From assembly GCA_025201845.1 (NCBI GenBank), contig MU604100.1:1-27196 (forward strand): a DNA stretch of 27,196 nt, read 5' to 3'. Under the pieces are notes generated by a model. That model had not been told where the DNA came from and made no database searches. It saw only the letters and a program-made list of their open reading frames with translations. The translations under genes were made by a program, and so were the position numbers. Position 1 is the first letter of the stretch, and the number at the start of each line of letters is the position of its first letter. This document shows positions 9,401 through 19,730 of this stretch, piece after piece. The stretch comes from Martensiomyces pterosporus. Taxonomy: Eukaryota; Kickxellomycota; Kickxellomycetes; Kickxellales; Kickxellaceae.

Positions 9401-12157
9401 CGCACGCACCAGGTGTCTGACTCGCAGCTTGGATACAGCGACGACGATGACAGCTACAGCAACTTTGGCTACGCCAACAAGGACGATAGCCACAGCCGCA
9501 AAGCCTCTGACCAGCCATTGGCTGCGGGTAGCCGCCGCAAGGTCGTTCTTGATGAGGACGAGGACAAGGGCGGCGCCAGAGGCGATGGAGCCAAGGCTGA
9601 CGACGATGACGATGAGGACGACGCATCGGAGATGGGCCGGATGAACGATTACATGCGGAATCGCGCGGCTGATCTAGCCGAGTCCACTCGCCTTCACAGC
9701 CTGGCCACAGTGGCCGCCGCTGAAAGCAAATCGACAGGAACGACTGGAACAACCGCGCAGCTGAAGGATGAACAAGGTAAAGGAGGTAGTTTGTTGTTGT
9801 TCTCTGATTGTGTAGATGATGGTGCTGCTTTTGCTCCGCTGAAGAAACCCCCGCCGCCGCCCTCAGCCAACTCGGCGAGCAGGAAGGCGCGCGTCCAGCT
9901 GGCTCGCCTTTCTCTTGATGGCAGCGCGCCCACCACGCCTGCTGCCGTCGCCCAACTGGATGACGCACCCGTGCCGCCTTGCCTGCTTGCTCTGCCGGGC
10001 ACTCCATCGCCCACTGTGTCTAAACCTAAAACCCCGCCACCGCCTGCGGAGGCAGATGCTGCTGCTGCTGCACCTGCTGCTATTGCAGCCACGAATGGTA
10101 CTGCTGATGTCCACAGCACAATTGCTCGGGCTGATGCGGGTGCTTCGACTCTTGACTCGCAGCTCCCTCCCTCCTCCTCCCCCTCTCCGCTTGCATCCAC
10201 TACCGCCGAGAAACCTGCTGCCGCGCCAAAGAATGTCCCGGCATCCTTCAACCCACCGCTCACGCCACTGCCTGTGCCCATGCCGCCGCCAATGCCAACG
10301 ACGCAGCCCAAAGCCAAACACCAGAAGCACCTGCAGTATGTGCCCGAGCCAAAGGGCCGCGTACAGGAGATATCGCGCGACCACCGCAGACGCACGATGT
10401 CCAGCTCCGAGCTCGACGACGTTGTCCCAAGCGACATTGCGAAATGGGCACCATTCAATGGGCCAACCAGCGACGTAGACTCGCCGCTGTCGTCTGCCTC
10501 GCCGTCTTCGGACTCTTCGGCATCCCCACTGTCAGAGACGCTGAGCACCACCACGTCGCCCTGCCCTATCCCCGACTCTCCCTCCTCGACACGGTCGTCG
10601 CCCTCGTCGGCGCCCACAACCAGACGGCAAAGGTCGCGCAGCCAGAGCGCGGGTGTGGGGATTTCCCGGTCGATGGTGATTCAGGCGGCCTCGCAGGGCC
10701 AGTTCCCGTATCTGGACGCCAAGACTTGTGAGTTTGTGGGTCAGCTGAAGAGCGATGTGGTTACGCTGGGTGGTGCGGCTGCTGGCAACCGCAGTGGCAG
10801 TGGGTCGCGGCAGCGGAGCAAGACGGCATCGGCACTGGCTGTGAGATCGCAGGGTCTGCCCCACTCCTACTCTGGGAGTGCGCCTTCGTCGGCGTCTTCT
10901 TCGCCGACAGTCAATGCCCACATCCACCCAAGGAGTGGCAGCCAAGGCCAGCAGCAGATGCAGAAGCAGGTGCTGCGGCCCGGCAGCCTGCCACTGTCGG
11001 GGCTCCGATCGTTCCCGATGGAGGCGCTGTCAGATAGCGATGGTGAGGAGTGCAGCGATAGTGGCAGCGACGATAGCGATGTCGATGCGCTGGACTTTGA
11101 GGAGATGGGCAGCGGGAGCACCAACGGCACCAGGGGCGGCAGCAGCAGCAGTGGTGGCAAGAGCGTGAGTGTGTCTGCCTCCACGGCCAACGGGATTATC
11201 CCTGGCGTGGATGGCATTGAAGTTGATGGTGATGTTGGTGGTACTGTGGATGCTGTTGGTCAATGCGATGTGATGAGGCAGGAGGTAGCAGTAGGGAGGA
11301 GGGGAAGATTGTTGAGGCAGCAGCACCAGCACTACATGCAGTCGGGGGGCAGCGGCATAAAAGCCACCTCCGGCGGCCTTTTGAATGCAGATGACGATGC
11401 AACGTTTTCACCATTAACCACTCCTTCGTCCACGCCCGCTACAGCAGCCTCCGCCAAAGCGCCTTCTCCACAGGCCACCGCCCCGCTGGCGCCTGCCTCT
11501 GGTGGCAGAGGCAGAGGCGCTTCGGGTGGCGTGCTCGACATCCTGCCGGATTTCCCTGCGGTCCCTCTTCTGCCGAGCTTCTCTCCTGCTCCTCCTCACC
11601 CTCAGCTGGCCTCGCCGCCCTCGGGACCCCCAGCAGCAGCAGCAGCAACAGCAGCAACCGCCGAAGCAGCAGCACCACTACCCTCCGCGAAACCAGCACC
11701 AGGTTCGTTGACCTCGCCTGCCCACCCATTTGCCCTCAACCACCACTCTCTTTACTTTCCCTGACTCCTCTCCCGCATCATGGCTGTGGCTGTGGCTGGT
11801 GCGGTGTAGGGCGCATCTTGTCATACACCTCACCACACCTGCCATACTCTCTACATATCCTTATTCACTATCCCCTCCACACACATTTATCCTCCTTATC
11901 CTTATCCTTATCCCCATCCTTGTCCTTCCCCGCCCCGCACGCATCTCTACACCTTTCGCCTTAGCTAAATTATTCCTTCTTACCCTTTAAACGAAAAGCC
12001 CTTCCGTTTTGTTTCTGCATAGGGGGCCATTTGCACGCAATGATGGCGCCGGCGGTTGACGACGACGAGTCAACAGACTGGGCTGACTTTTCGTCGTTCA
12101 GCGACCACATTAAGCCGGGTGGCGGCTTTGGCGCATTCAGCACTGGCCACAACAACA

Positions 12158-12189
<32 letters not shown>

Positions 12190-12312
12190 TTTGGCGACTG
12201 GCAGCAGGCTGGATCGGCATCCGCTGCTGGCCAGAAAAGCCAGAGGCAGAAGAAGCCTTCGGATGAGAGCGATATCGAGCAGATCTCGGAGAAGCTCCAG
12301 GTGCTCAAATAA
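6456..12312 (+). CDS. SAPS-family regulatory subunit of Sit4/PP6-type phosphatase
   Basis: Proposed exons are 6456-6595, 6736-11702 and 12023-12312, coding for 1,798 residues. The N-terminus 'MLWRFGLQHASNIDKLLEKE' matches the start of PP6R/SAP proteins (MFWKFxLxxxSxIDxLLxKE). The helical SAPS region spans about 195-750 and contains 'YLLEALWGVM', 'FLEHIGVSAVVDLLLKVI' and 'WNLIQHEVLPVCTDLFFQFP', broken by a ~110-residue Ser/Ala/Glu-rich insert near 488-600. SAPS proteins bind the Sit4/PP6 catalytic subunit and direct it in G1/S, TOR and repair signalling. Residues ~750-1700 are acidic, Ser/Pro-rich and low in complexity, making this far longer than yeast Sap190 (~1,030). The last exon has 'DWADFSSF' and 'DAFGDW', resembling the 'GWASFSEF' tail element of human PP6R. 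If the second intron is not used, the frame stops at 11764 instead. It is orthologous in family to S. pombe ekc1 and S. cerevisiae SAP185/190. Confidence 0.93.
6596..6735 (+). other. First intron of the SAPS gene (140 nt)
   Basis: A strong GTAAGT donor follows ACATA. The acceptor CGCCTTAG|CC gives TA+C, so the protein reads '...VITYLVLPQNLKQMVDYI', matching the family's L-x-x-P-x-x-L-x-x-L-hydrophobic segment. The nearby alternative acceptor (GCCGCAG at 6752) would create an immediate stop codon and was rejected. Confidence 0.9.
11703..12022 (+). other. Probable second intron of the SAPS gene (320 nt)
   Basis: The donor is CCAG|GTTCGT (weak) and the acceptor is TTTCTGCATAG|GG, with phase 1 on both sides. 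The stretch is pyrimidine-rich with repeated CTTATC units and a candidate branch site GCTAAAT near 11965. The inference rests mainly on the family-like tail motifs in the downstream exon; no transcript supports it here. Confidence 0.6.
12160..12186 (+). repeat. GAC x9 repeat coding for poly-Asp
   Basis: Nine GAC codons in the proposed last exon of the SAPS gene, between the 'FGAFSTGHNNN' and 'AFGDW' segments. Confidence 0.9.
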
Positions 12313-12719
12313 CAAAGCGCAATATCAACACAAAACCACCACCCCACATTCGGCATACGACTGAGTGCAATTGTGTCATTACTTTATCCTTTTCTGCCCC
12401 GTATCTATTCTCCACTCTTTCCTAATCTCTCTTTCCTAACCTCTCTTTTCTTTTCCTTGCCCGCTCGCTTTTATTCTTTTGTTCCGTCTTAGTCTGTGCG
12501 CATAGATAAATAGGCAACAGCCCACCTCATTCCTCGCCACTTCCCTGCTATTATATTCCATATATATTAACACTACATGCGACACACATGCAGTGCTTTG
12601 GATGTGAGGCGCTGGGCTCGTGTTTACCAGCAAAAAAAGAGAGAAAGTAATTGGTGAGAGACAAGAATGTAGAAAAGAAAGGATAGAAGAGCACGGGCCA
12701 CTCCCCCCAAGCCACCTGT
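12313..12719. other. Convergent 3' spacer, SAPS gene / GDI
   Basis: A 407-bp spacer receives transcripts from both sides. It is pyrimidine-rich on the plus strand, with an ATAAAT near 12507 and an AT-rich TATATATTA near 12560 that could serve in 3' end formation. No gene is seen. Confidence 0.55.
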
Positions 12720-14072
12720 CTACTGGGCGGAGGCCATCGCAGCCGCCTGCTCCTCCTCGGCACTCGGGCGCTTCTTGAGCTCCAGCTCCTTGCCCGAGAT
12801 GCGGCGGTAGAGGTCGCGGATGTCGTCGTTGACGGTCTCAAAGTGCGAGGTGGCATCGTACGAGCGGCTAATAAACACGTTATCCGCGGTGCCATCGGCG
12901 CTGGGCTCATAGATGTCCGAGACCGAAACAAAGATCTCGTCGATGGGGCCGAGGAGCTTCAGGGCATCGGCGATCTCGTTCTTGGGGTCGTCGTTGGTCT
13001 CGGCGATGGTCGAGATCGACGCAATCCAGTAGCCCTTGGCGCAGATGTTGTGGACAGACGACAGGCAGGTGATGTATATATCGTGCTCGCGGCCGATCTG
13101 GTTCTGCGGGATGATGATCTGGGCCGAGTCCACATCATCGGTGTTGGGGATGGAGTGCTGCAGGATGCAGATGGCGCGGATGACGCGGCCGGTCTTGCGC
13201 ACGCTCTCGCGGAAGTACGACGGGTCGCCAATCACCTGCTTCGCCTTGACCACCTGGTCGCCCGACCGCACGCCGACGAACGTGCCGTCCTCCGCGCGCA
13301 CAATCTCGTCCACCGAGTGGTCAAGCATGTAGGTGCCTCCATACACAGCGCTGAGACGGGAGAACGACTGGGGCAGCTCGCCCAGGCCGTATCCGGGGTA
13401 GATGTAGGGGCTGGGGCCGTAGCGGCCGATGGACTTGGTGTACAGAACGATGCGGTTGTAGGTCTCGCGGGCCGGCTTGTTCTTGTACGAGTCGTCCAGA
13501 TACAGCGCCATGGCATGGCCGATGAAGTCCTGGGTGCCGTTGTCGAGGCCAAAGTACTCGTAGACGGCCTTCATCGAATCGCGGTCCAGGTCCAGGCCCT
13601 GGTGGGTGCTTGGATCGTCGTCGCTCCACTTCTGAAGGAACTCAAAGAAGCTCTTGGCCTTGCGCTTCTGGAAGAATCCCATCAGCGGGCTGGCCAGCGC
13701 CTCGCCGGCGGTGGTGGGCACCTTGTTGACCTTGCCGTCGCGGTACACCAGGGATGCGGTGATTGCCTTGAACTCCAGGTAGCGGGTCACGTCGGTGTAC
13801 ACAAGGACCCTGACCAGGCCCTCGTCGGCCATCAGGAACTTGGGGATAAGGTCGATGTTGTAGTCGCGGTCGCGGCCCAGCGCTGCGGGCGGCTGGGCAC
13901 CGCTGCGGAACTTGGCGTACAGCTGAGTGAGGTTCAGGCTGGCGCACTCGCCGCCGTAGTAGTCGTTGCGGTCCATGTGCAGGACCTTCTTGCCCTCGAC
14001 AGAGAGAATGCCGGAGAGGACGCACTCGGTGAGGCCGGTGCCCAGAATAACGACGTCGTATTCCTCATCCAT
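12720..14072 (-). CDS. GDI1: Rab GDP-dissociation inhibitor
   Basis: A 450-residue, single-exon protein with the standard GDI length. The start 'MDEEYDVVILGTGLTECVLS' is the canonical GDI N-terminus with its FAD-oxidoreductase-like GxG fold. It is followed by 'VLHMDRNDYYGGE' (conserved region 1, part of the Rab-binding platform), 'ARETYNRIVLYTKSIGRYG', 'GGTYMLD' and 'ICAKGYWIASISTIAET'. GDI extracts prenylated GDP-bound Rab GTPases from membranes and recycles them through the cytosol, so it is needed for all vesicle traffic steps. The ATG at 14072 is chosen over the in-frame position at 14099 because it begins the conserved sequence. There are no odd features; confidence is very high. Confidence 0.98.
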   Translation of the reverse strand: MDEEYDVVILGTGLTECVLSGILSVEGKKVLHMDRNDYYGGECASLNLTQLYAKFRSGAQPPAALGRDRDYNIDLIPKFLMADEGLVRVLVYTDVTRYLEFKAITASLVYRDGKVNKVPTTAGEALASPLMGFFQKRKAKSFFEFLQKWSDDDPSTHQGLDLDRDSMKAVYEYFGLDNGTQDFIGHAMALYLDDSYKNKPARETYNRIVLYTKSIGRYGPSPYIYPGYGLGELPQSFSRLSAVYGGTYMLDHSVDEIVRAEDGTFVGVRSGDQVVKAKQVIGDPSYFRESVRKTGRVIRAICILQHSIPNTDDVDSAQIIIPQNQIGREHDIYITCLSSVHNICAKGYWIASISTIAETNDDPKNEIADALKLLGPIDEIFVSVSDIYEPSADGTADNVFISRSYDATSHFETVNDDIRDLYRRISGKELELKKRPSAEEEQAAAMASAQ

Positions 14073-14491
14073 GATTTCGTAGAGCAATTCGAGTTTCAAA
14101 AAATGCCAGAAATATAATTTGCGTGTTCAGATGAAAAGAGATTAGCTTGGTAGCGGAGCAGAAGAGAGGCGGCGCTGCGGTGGTTAAATACTCGTGCGTC
14201 CGCGTGGCAGCATGGCCTTGCCCCCTTGCCCTGGGCTCCCGAACACCAAAACAAAGCGGCAAATACAAACAGAGCCCCGAGTCCTGGCCATATCGCAAGT
14301 CCCATGTGCCCCGCGAGCCGCGCTGCTGCGACGAGCGGCTCGGATCGGCACGCTTTGTGTGTTTCTCTGCGTGCACACGCGCCACACGCGCTGCTGGCAG
14401 CGCGACACACAGACAGGCCAGCCAGCATGGCCTCCGCCATGGCTTCGCTCTCACTGCAGAGCTTACGGCACACAGCCAGCATGTGCTTTGC
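14073..14491. other. Spacer between FIGNL1-type gene and GDI
   Basis: A 419-bp region upstream of GDI and downstream of the FIGNL1-type stop, both on the minus strand. It contains an 18-base hairpin (14387-14404: CGCGCTGC, TG loop, GCAGCGCG). No coding potential or RNA gene is recognised. Confidence 0.55.
14387..14404. repeat. Short GC-rich perfect hairpin
   Basis: Eight-base-pair perfect arms around a two-base centre, ~90 bases past the FIGNL1-type stop codon. It could affect 3' end formation or be chance in GC-rich DNA. Confidence 0.5.
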
Positions 14492-16642
14492 TCACGAGCC
14501 ATCGGCCGATGACATGCCGTACAGCTTGTTGAATTCTATGTGGATCTCGAGGTCCTTCGGGCTGACGCTAGGCCGTACCTGGGTCAGCGCATACGTAAAG
14601 TCCTCGGACGATATTGGCCGCACGTCTTCCAGGTTGGCGCTTGCTATATCCGTGATGGCGCGAATCGGCCCAAACGCCGCCTCTCTGCACAGCGTGTCCA
14701 TGTCAGCGCCCGAGTACCCATCGGTCCTGTCGCAGATTGTCTCCAGCTGCTCGTCCGTCAGGCTATGCACCTGCCTTCTCAGCAGGTTCGTCACAATGGT
14801 GCGCCGCCCGCTACGGTCAGGCAGCGGCACATAAAGCCGCTTTGGGAACCGCCTCCTCGCAGCTTCATCGAGCTCCTGCGGACGGTTGGTGGCTCCCAGC
14901 AGGATGATCCTGTCCTCGGACGAGGTGCCGCATCCATCCAGCTGCACCAAAAACTCGGTCTTGATCCGTCTTGTGGCCTCCTGCTCGCCATCTGTCCGCT
15001 GCGTCAAAAGCGAGTCGATCTCGTCGATGAAAATGACCGTCGGCTGCCTGACCCTGGCCACGGCAAACAGAGCGCGGACCATCTTTTCTCCCTCGCCGAT
15101 CCATTTGGACGTCAGCGACGATGCGCTGATATTGAAGAAGGTAGCCCCGGCTTGGCTGGCTATGCACTTGCCGATCAGCGTCTTGCCGGTGCCTGGCGGC
15201 CCAAACAGCAAAAGACCCTTGGGCGGTGATCGAATGCCCTGGAACAGCTCGGGCTTCAGCAGCGGGTAGATGACTGCCATATGGACTGCACGCTTGGCCT
15301 GGCCCAGCCCGGCGATATCGTCCCAGGTGACCTGCTGCGTGGTGGTGAGGATCTCGCTCTCTATCATCTCGATCATCCGCGGGTCGATGTTTTTGAGGCG
15401 CTCGTCGACTTCGGCACCTTCGCCATTGGCCTCGCCCTCAGGTTTATACTTTGGACTCTCTTGCTGGTGCTGCTGACTGCCGTCCTTCTTTTGGTGCAGC
15501 GAGGGCAGGTTGCGTTTCAGGCCCATTCGTGGGCGCTGTAGACGGTTTGCGAGGGATCCGCCTCCGCCTGTGCTATTCTTGCCCCCTGAAAAGTACGGAT
15601 CGCAGCTCCTGCCTTCCTCGCCTTCGTCATCCGATGAGTTGTAGCGGCGAGTTGGCGGAACAAACCTCCTGCCGCCGTAGCCTGTCGATCTGGCATTGTC
15701 GCGAGCACCGCCTTGGATGCTGATCGAGTTGGCTGGGTGGTAGCGATACGCGCCATTGGCATCCATCCCCGTGCTCTGCGGTTTGCTGGAGTAGCCGCTC
15801 GAGCTGCTGTTGCCACTCAGACCATGGCGCTTGATGCTGTCCAGCTTCATCTGGTGCCGCGCTGTCACAAAGGGGCTGCTGCTCGCTAGCGCAGCCGAAG
15901 AAGAGCCGTCACCACCGTTGCCCTCTTCCTCTTTACCGTGTGCAGCAGTGGCCACACGCTTCATATCACGAGACTCCATAGTGGCATCGCTTCGCCCATC
16001 GTCGCTGCCGTATCCACTCGGATGCACTGGCGGTCTTGTGCCGTTTCCTCGCGGTGCATTCCCCGTATACCTGCCAGAAATGGTTTGGACAACGCCGACT
16101 GACACACCGTCAGTTTCATCTGAATGTGCGCGCTTCTTTGAGTTGAGACTCGGCGCACGTACCAAAACCCGCTGCTGCTGCTGCTGGTGGTTACGGCCAG
16201 TGATCGTTCCACGTAACGACGGAGTACGCCGCTCAATGATCTGTGGCTGAGCGACCTGTGCAGCGTGCCGAGAGCTACTTTTACACATATCTCTGATTGC
16301 TTGAACGGTGATAGCCGATTTCCTCAAGGCACTCAAGTCCACCCTACTTGCTCCACCGCTATTACCACTAGTGGCTGCCCTGTATTGCTCCAGAAATCGC
16401 TGCTCGGCATTGTCCAGGACGTGTATGTTTGGCTCGGGGTACTTTAAGCTTGCTGCAAGTGCTCCGTAGCGGGCCTCGAGGTGAAGCTGGCTGATAAGCG
16501 ATCGCTCGCGCACCGACAGTGACGGGCCACTTTTGCCGCCATTGCTACTGCTAGCGTCCTCGATGCAGAAGTGGTTTTGCTCGAATGCGTTGTGCTCTCG
16601 CCGACTGTCGTCTGCTGCCGCTCCTTGTTTTCTAGGCTGCAT
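14492..16642 (-). CDS. FIGNL1: Fidgetin-like 1 (FIGNL1-type) meiotic-clade AAA ATPase
   Basis: A 716-residue protein. The N-terminal ~410 residues are low-complexity and Ser/Gly-rich. The C-terminal AAA module begins at '[14 protein letters not shown]' (~415), the exact lead-in seen in FIGNL1. It has Walker A 'GPPGTGKT' (~481-488), Walker B '[10 protein letters not shown]' (~536-545), sensor-1 'GATNRP', arginine fingers in '[11 protein letters not shown]' and the C-terminal '[11 protein letters not shown]' helix typical of fidgetin, spastin and katanin relatives. Two FIGNL1 hallmarks lie in the N-terminal part: 'FVPP' (~327) and '[12 protein letters not shown]' (~257), which resembles the human RAD51-binding FxxA site 'TFKTAKEQLWVD'. 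FIGNL1 removes RAD51 from chromatin and acts in recombination. The first ATG is at 16642. It is divergent from UTP5. Confidence 0.93.
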   Translation of the reverse strand: MQPRKQGAAADDSRREHNAFEQNHFCIEDASSSNGGKSGPSLSVRERSLISQLHLEARYGALAASLKYPEPNIHVLDNAEQRFLEQYRAATSGNSGGASRVDLSALRKSAITVQAIRDMCKSSSRHAAQVAQPQIIERRTPSLRGTITGRNHQQQQQRVLVRAPSLNSKKRAHSDETDGVSVGVVQTISGRYTGNAPRGNGTRPPVHPSGYGSDDGRSDATMESRDMKRVATAAHGKEEEGNGGDGSSSAALASSSPFVTARHQMKLDSIKRHGLSGNSSSSGYSSKPQSTGMDANGAYRYHPANSISIQGGARDNARSTGYGGRRFVPPTRRYNSSDDEGEEGRSCDPYFSGGKNSTGGGGSLANRLQRPRMGLKRNLPSLHQKKDGSQQHQQESPKYKPEGEANGEGAEVDERLKNIDPRMIEMIESEILTTTQQVTWDDIAGLGQAKRAVHMAVIYPLLKPELFQGIRSPPKGLLLFGPPGTGKTLIGKCIASQAGATFFNISASSLTSKWIGEGEKMVRALFAVARVRQPTVIFIDEIDSLLTQRTDGEQEATRRIKTEFLVQLDGCGTSSEDRIILLGATNRPQELDEAARRRFPKRLYVPLPDRSGRRTIVTNLLRRQVHSLTDEQLETICDRTDGYSGADMDTLCREAAFGPIRAITDIASANLEDVRPISSEDFTYALTQVRPSVSPKDLEIHIEFNKLYGMSSADGS

Positions 16643-17182
16643 GGTATAGCGGCGATGGCATGCATACACAGGGGAAAGGAAAGAGAAGGCAATAGCGGCA
16701 ATATCCAGATAGCTTTGTGTTGTTTAGCAAGAAGAGCGAATGTTCACAGCAGGTGCATTGCGCCAGGGAATGCCGCTTCCTAGCTTAAATTACAAAGAGA
16801 GGACAGAGGGCGTCCGATGCCCAGCCTCCTGTCTTCCAAAGCATACTGCGCAGCGTGGACAGCCTGCCTCTGACGCAGCTTTGATTCGCAGTGATTTGAT
16901 CGGCGCCTGAAGCACCAATCTGATTTCCTGCCGCCTCGATTTTCTGGGAGATTTTTTTTTTCCTTGCTGCCTCAAGCAGGCAAGACCAGAAGGACACTTG
17001 GATCAAACAGTACAGAGGCGGACCGCCACTACTGTCGTGCAGCCCTCCTTTCTTCGTTTGTTTGGTTGCTTGCAGCGTTCTATTTTATTCCTTCCGCATT
17101 TCGCTAATACTGCCCGTACACTAGTAGAATCCACTCGGTCACTGTTTATTCAAACGAAATTACAAAAGGAGCCAGAGAAACA
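16643..17182. promoter_or_regulatory. Shared divergent upstream region, FIGNL1 / UTP5
   Basis: A 540-bp region between opposite start codons. It holds a CCAAT box (16915-16919, plus strand) and a run of ten T (16952-16961), both nearer UTP5, as would suit a UTP5 promoter. No RNA gene is recognised. Confidence 0.55.
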
Positions 17183-19360
17183 ATGGTGAAGAAGACAGTG
17201 CACCGCAAAAAGTCGCAGGGCCACCGGCCCGCAGCGGCAACAAAGACGCGCACATCTGTGAAGGAGATCGAGAGGTGGACGTGTGGGTTCGACGGCGGTC
17301 TTAGCGGCACAGACAGCAGCCTTGCGCTCGTCCGCAGCGGCGTGAATGGCCACAAGCTGCGCATCATCGACATGCACACCGGCGCACAGCGCAGCGAGCA
17401 CTCGAGCGGCGGCGGCACCAAGATCCGGGCAGTTGCCTGGGGCCAGCTGCCGTCTGCAGATCAGAGCAATAAGAGCACGCGGGCCAAGGCCAAGCACACG
17501 GGAACCTCGCAGACCGTCATCGCCCTGGGACTGCAGAGCGGCCAGGTGCAGCTGTACTCGCCCGCACGCAATGCCGTAGTCAAGACTTTGGAGGGCACCC
17601 ATGAGAGCCCCATTGTGGATGTGGCATTTGGGCTGGCTGACAGCGGTGCGGTGTTTTCGCTCGACGAGGCCGGTGTTGTGGTGCAGTGGGATGTGGCTGT
17701 GGGCTCGCCGGTGAAGCAGCTGAAGACGGGTGTGGCCGAGGCTCGGAGACTGCTTGTGTCGTCGGATGCCCAGCGCGTGGTCGTGGCTAGTCATAAGATC
17801 GAGATGTGGGACTTGGCCAAGCAGTCGAAGCTCCAGGCATGGCCTGGACACACGTCGTCTATCACCAGCCTCATGTGGGCTGCTGACGAGACCAACCTGG
17901 TTTCGGCGGCCGAGAACGACCGTCATGTGCAGATATGGGACGCCAGCCCCACGGCTGACTCGGCGGCAGCCACTGCGCGCGCGCGTGCGGTTTTGGTTAT
18001 TGACAGCGACGTTGTCTACGCCGATGTTTCGCAGGACGGGTCGGTGCTTGCCGTTGGCGAGGACGGAGTCGTGTACATGTGGCACCAGGTTGCTGTGGCC
18101 CACCGTGGCGGCGAGACCGCTGGGAAGAAGGGCGACTCGAAGCGCGAGGACATCGGACACACTGCCGACGGTGTGGTCAAGATCGTGTCGACCGCCGACG
18201 ACTCCCAGGCGATTGCCATTCTGCTTGCCCGCTTCTCGCGTGTCTCGGGCGACGAGGGCAACGTGCTGATTATTCGTGGCAGCGCGCTCAAGCCCGTCTT
18301 TGAGACCCTCTCCCTTGCAGATGAGGACGGCCAGTTCGAGCGCGAGCTGGTGCTCAGCCGCGAGCCCCAGGACAACCTGCTCGTCGGCGCAGGGCGCACA
18401 AACGCCGAGAAGCAGCTTGCCGCCCAGCAGCAGCAGTACAGCGAGGCAGGCGCGTCGATCACGAACCCCTCGCTGGAGGCAGCCAGGCAGTCGCAGAAGG
18501 CTGTCGACTCTGCCGTTGACGCGCAGGGCGTTCCGTCGCTTGCCGAGCGCATCAAGCAGCTGTCTGCGGGCCCCGATGCCACTCCGGCTGACAGCACCTC
18601 GGGCCACCAGGCTGTGGCCGGCGCGGGAGCGGGCAAGAACCTCCAGGCGGGCACGCTCATTCGAGTGCTCGTGCAGAGCCTGCACACGGACGACCAGGAG
18701 ATGCTCGACACGGTGCTCAACAACTCGGCAAGGACTGCGGTTGTCCGCGACACCGTCATGGGTCTCCCCACCGCCTATGTGCTGCCGTTCCTCCAGCAGC
18801 TGTTTGCCCGCTTCCAGTCTACGCCTGCCAGAGCCGCCGAGCTTTTGCCGTGGATCCGCAACACGTTTGCCATCCACTCCGCCTACCTGACGTCGATCCC
18901 CAATCTGGTGCCCCAGCTGTCTGGGTTCTACCAGGGAATCGAGTCGCGTCTGGAAACCCACCAGAGGCTGCTGAAGCTCAATGGCCGGCTGGAGCTGACC
19001 AATATGCAGATCCGCGCCAGGAGCCACTATGAGAAGGAGAAGGAGAAGCAGGATACGGACAATCTGAGGCAGACGGCCATGAAGCCCCTCAACATCTACC
19101 ACGAGTCGGACGAAGAGGATGCGGAAGAGACCGAGGAGAATGAGGAGGGCGTTCCCGCATGGCAGGCCGGGGAGAGCACGGACGACGAGGAGCTTAGCGA
19201 TGGCGTCGATAATGAGGACGACGATGACCAGTGGTCCGACGGCGACGAGGATGCCGAGGAGGCTGGCAGTGGATCCGCGGAGGAGGAGAGTGGCAGCGAC
19301 GCGGACAGCGACGGCGAGGACGAGGGCGGCAGCGACGACGACCTCGAGCAGTTTGACTAA
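17183..19360 (+). CDS. UTP5: UTP5/WDR43, t-UTP subunit of the SSU processome
   Basis: A 725-residue, single-exon protein. The first ~300 residues form a divergent WD-repeat propeller: 'VDVAFGLADSGAVFSLDEAGVVVQWD', 'KIEMWDLAKQSK', 'GHTSSITSLMWAADETNLVSAAENDRHVQIWD' and 'DGVVYMW' are visible WD blades. The Utp12 domain lies at ~490-615 ('LIRVLVQSLHTDDQEMLDTVL', 'LPWIRNTFAIHSAYLTSIP', then 'RLLKLNGRLELTNMQI'). It is followed by an acidic Asp/Glu/Ser tail (~640-725). UTP5 belongs to the t-UTP/UTP-A subcomplex, which binds the 5' ETS of nascent pre-rRNA in the nucleolus, starting small-subunit assembly and supporting rDNA transcription. The basic start 'MVKKTVHRKK' suits a nucleolar protein. Confidence 0.93.
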   Translation: MVKKTVHRKKSQGHRPAAATKTRTSVKEIERWTCGFDGGLSGTDSSLALVRSGVNGHKLRIIDMHTGAQRSEHSSGGGTKIRAVAWGQLPSADQSNKSTRAKAKHTGTSQTVIALGLQSGQVQLYSPARNAVVKTLEGTHESPIVDVAFGLADSGAVFSLDEAGVVVQWDVAVGSPVKQLKTGVAEARRLLVSSDAQRVVVASHKIEMWDLAKQSKLQAWPGHTSSITSLMWAADETNLVSAAENDRHVQIWDASPTADSAAATARARAVLVIDSDVVYADVSQDGSVLAVGEDGVVYMWHQVAVAHRGGETAGKKGDSKREDIGHTADGVVKIVSTADDSQAIAILLARFSRVSGDEGNVLIIRGSALKPVFETLSLADEDGQFERELVLSREPQDNLLVGAGRTNAEKQLAAQQQQYSEAGASITNPSLEAARQSQKAVDSAVDAQGVPSLAERIKQLSAGPDATPADSTSGHQAVAGAGAGKNLQAGTLIRVLVQSLHTDDQEMLDTVLNNSARTAVVRDTVMGLPTAYVLPFLQQLFARFQSTPARAAELLPWIRNTFAIHSAYLTSIPNLVPQLSGFYQGIESRLETHQRLLKLNGRLELTNMQIRARSHYEKEKEKQDTDNLRQTAMKPLNIYHESDEEDAEETEENEEGVPAWQAGESTDDEELSDGVDNEDDDDQWSDGDEDAEEAGSGSAEEESGSDADSDGEDEGGSDDDLEQFD

Positions 19361-19730
19361 GCAAAACCCACTGACCCTGTTTCTAGTTCGATACTTTTCC
19401 TATTTCTCTCTCCTTCCTCAAACACGCTTTCAACTACACAGCCGCCTGGCGTTTTTTTTTTTTTGTTCTTGGCTGGAAGCGGCAGTGATCCTGGTGGGCT
19501 GATCTCCTCTGCGGGATTAATCGGGGGGAGTGGGCGCGAAAATTGCGGCATGGCTGATTGCTCTGCGCTGTTGATGAAGCTGTGTGCGGGCGATAAGCTG
19601 CCATGCCTGCTATTTTTTGCACACACCAAAAATTCAAATTCAACTTTTCTTATTTCCGCCCCTACATTTGTTTCTGCTGCCTGTGCTGCCGCCAGTAGTG
19701 CTGTGCTCTCCTATATCTTTATTTCTCAAC
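19361..19730. promoter_or_regulatory. Spacer between UTP5 and uS9m gene
   Basis: A 370-bp region serving as the UTP5 3' flank and the uS9m promoter, same strand. It contains a run of thirteen T (19452-19464) and a pyrimidine-rich tract just before the uS9m start. I searched by eye for snoRNA boxes and tRNA motifs and saw none that convince. Confidence 0.55.

Noticed and set aside
12843..14117. 424-residue open frame antisense to GDI
   Set aside because: It mirrors the GDI gene exactly; composition is Val/Gly/Ala/Asp-rich and unrelated to any family. GDI is unmistakable.
17150..19102. 650-residue open frame antisense to UTP5
   Set aside because: Long antisense frames are expected in GC-rich genes with biased third codon positions. 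The predicted protein is Arg/His/Leu-rich with no known domain, while the sense strand is clearly UTP5.
19361..19730. snoRNA or snRNA near the T13 run
   Set aside because: A TGATGA-like C box was seen near 19572, but no matching D box, terminal stem or known U-RNA motif.
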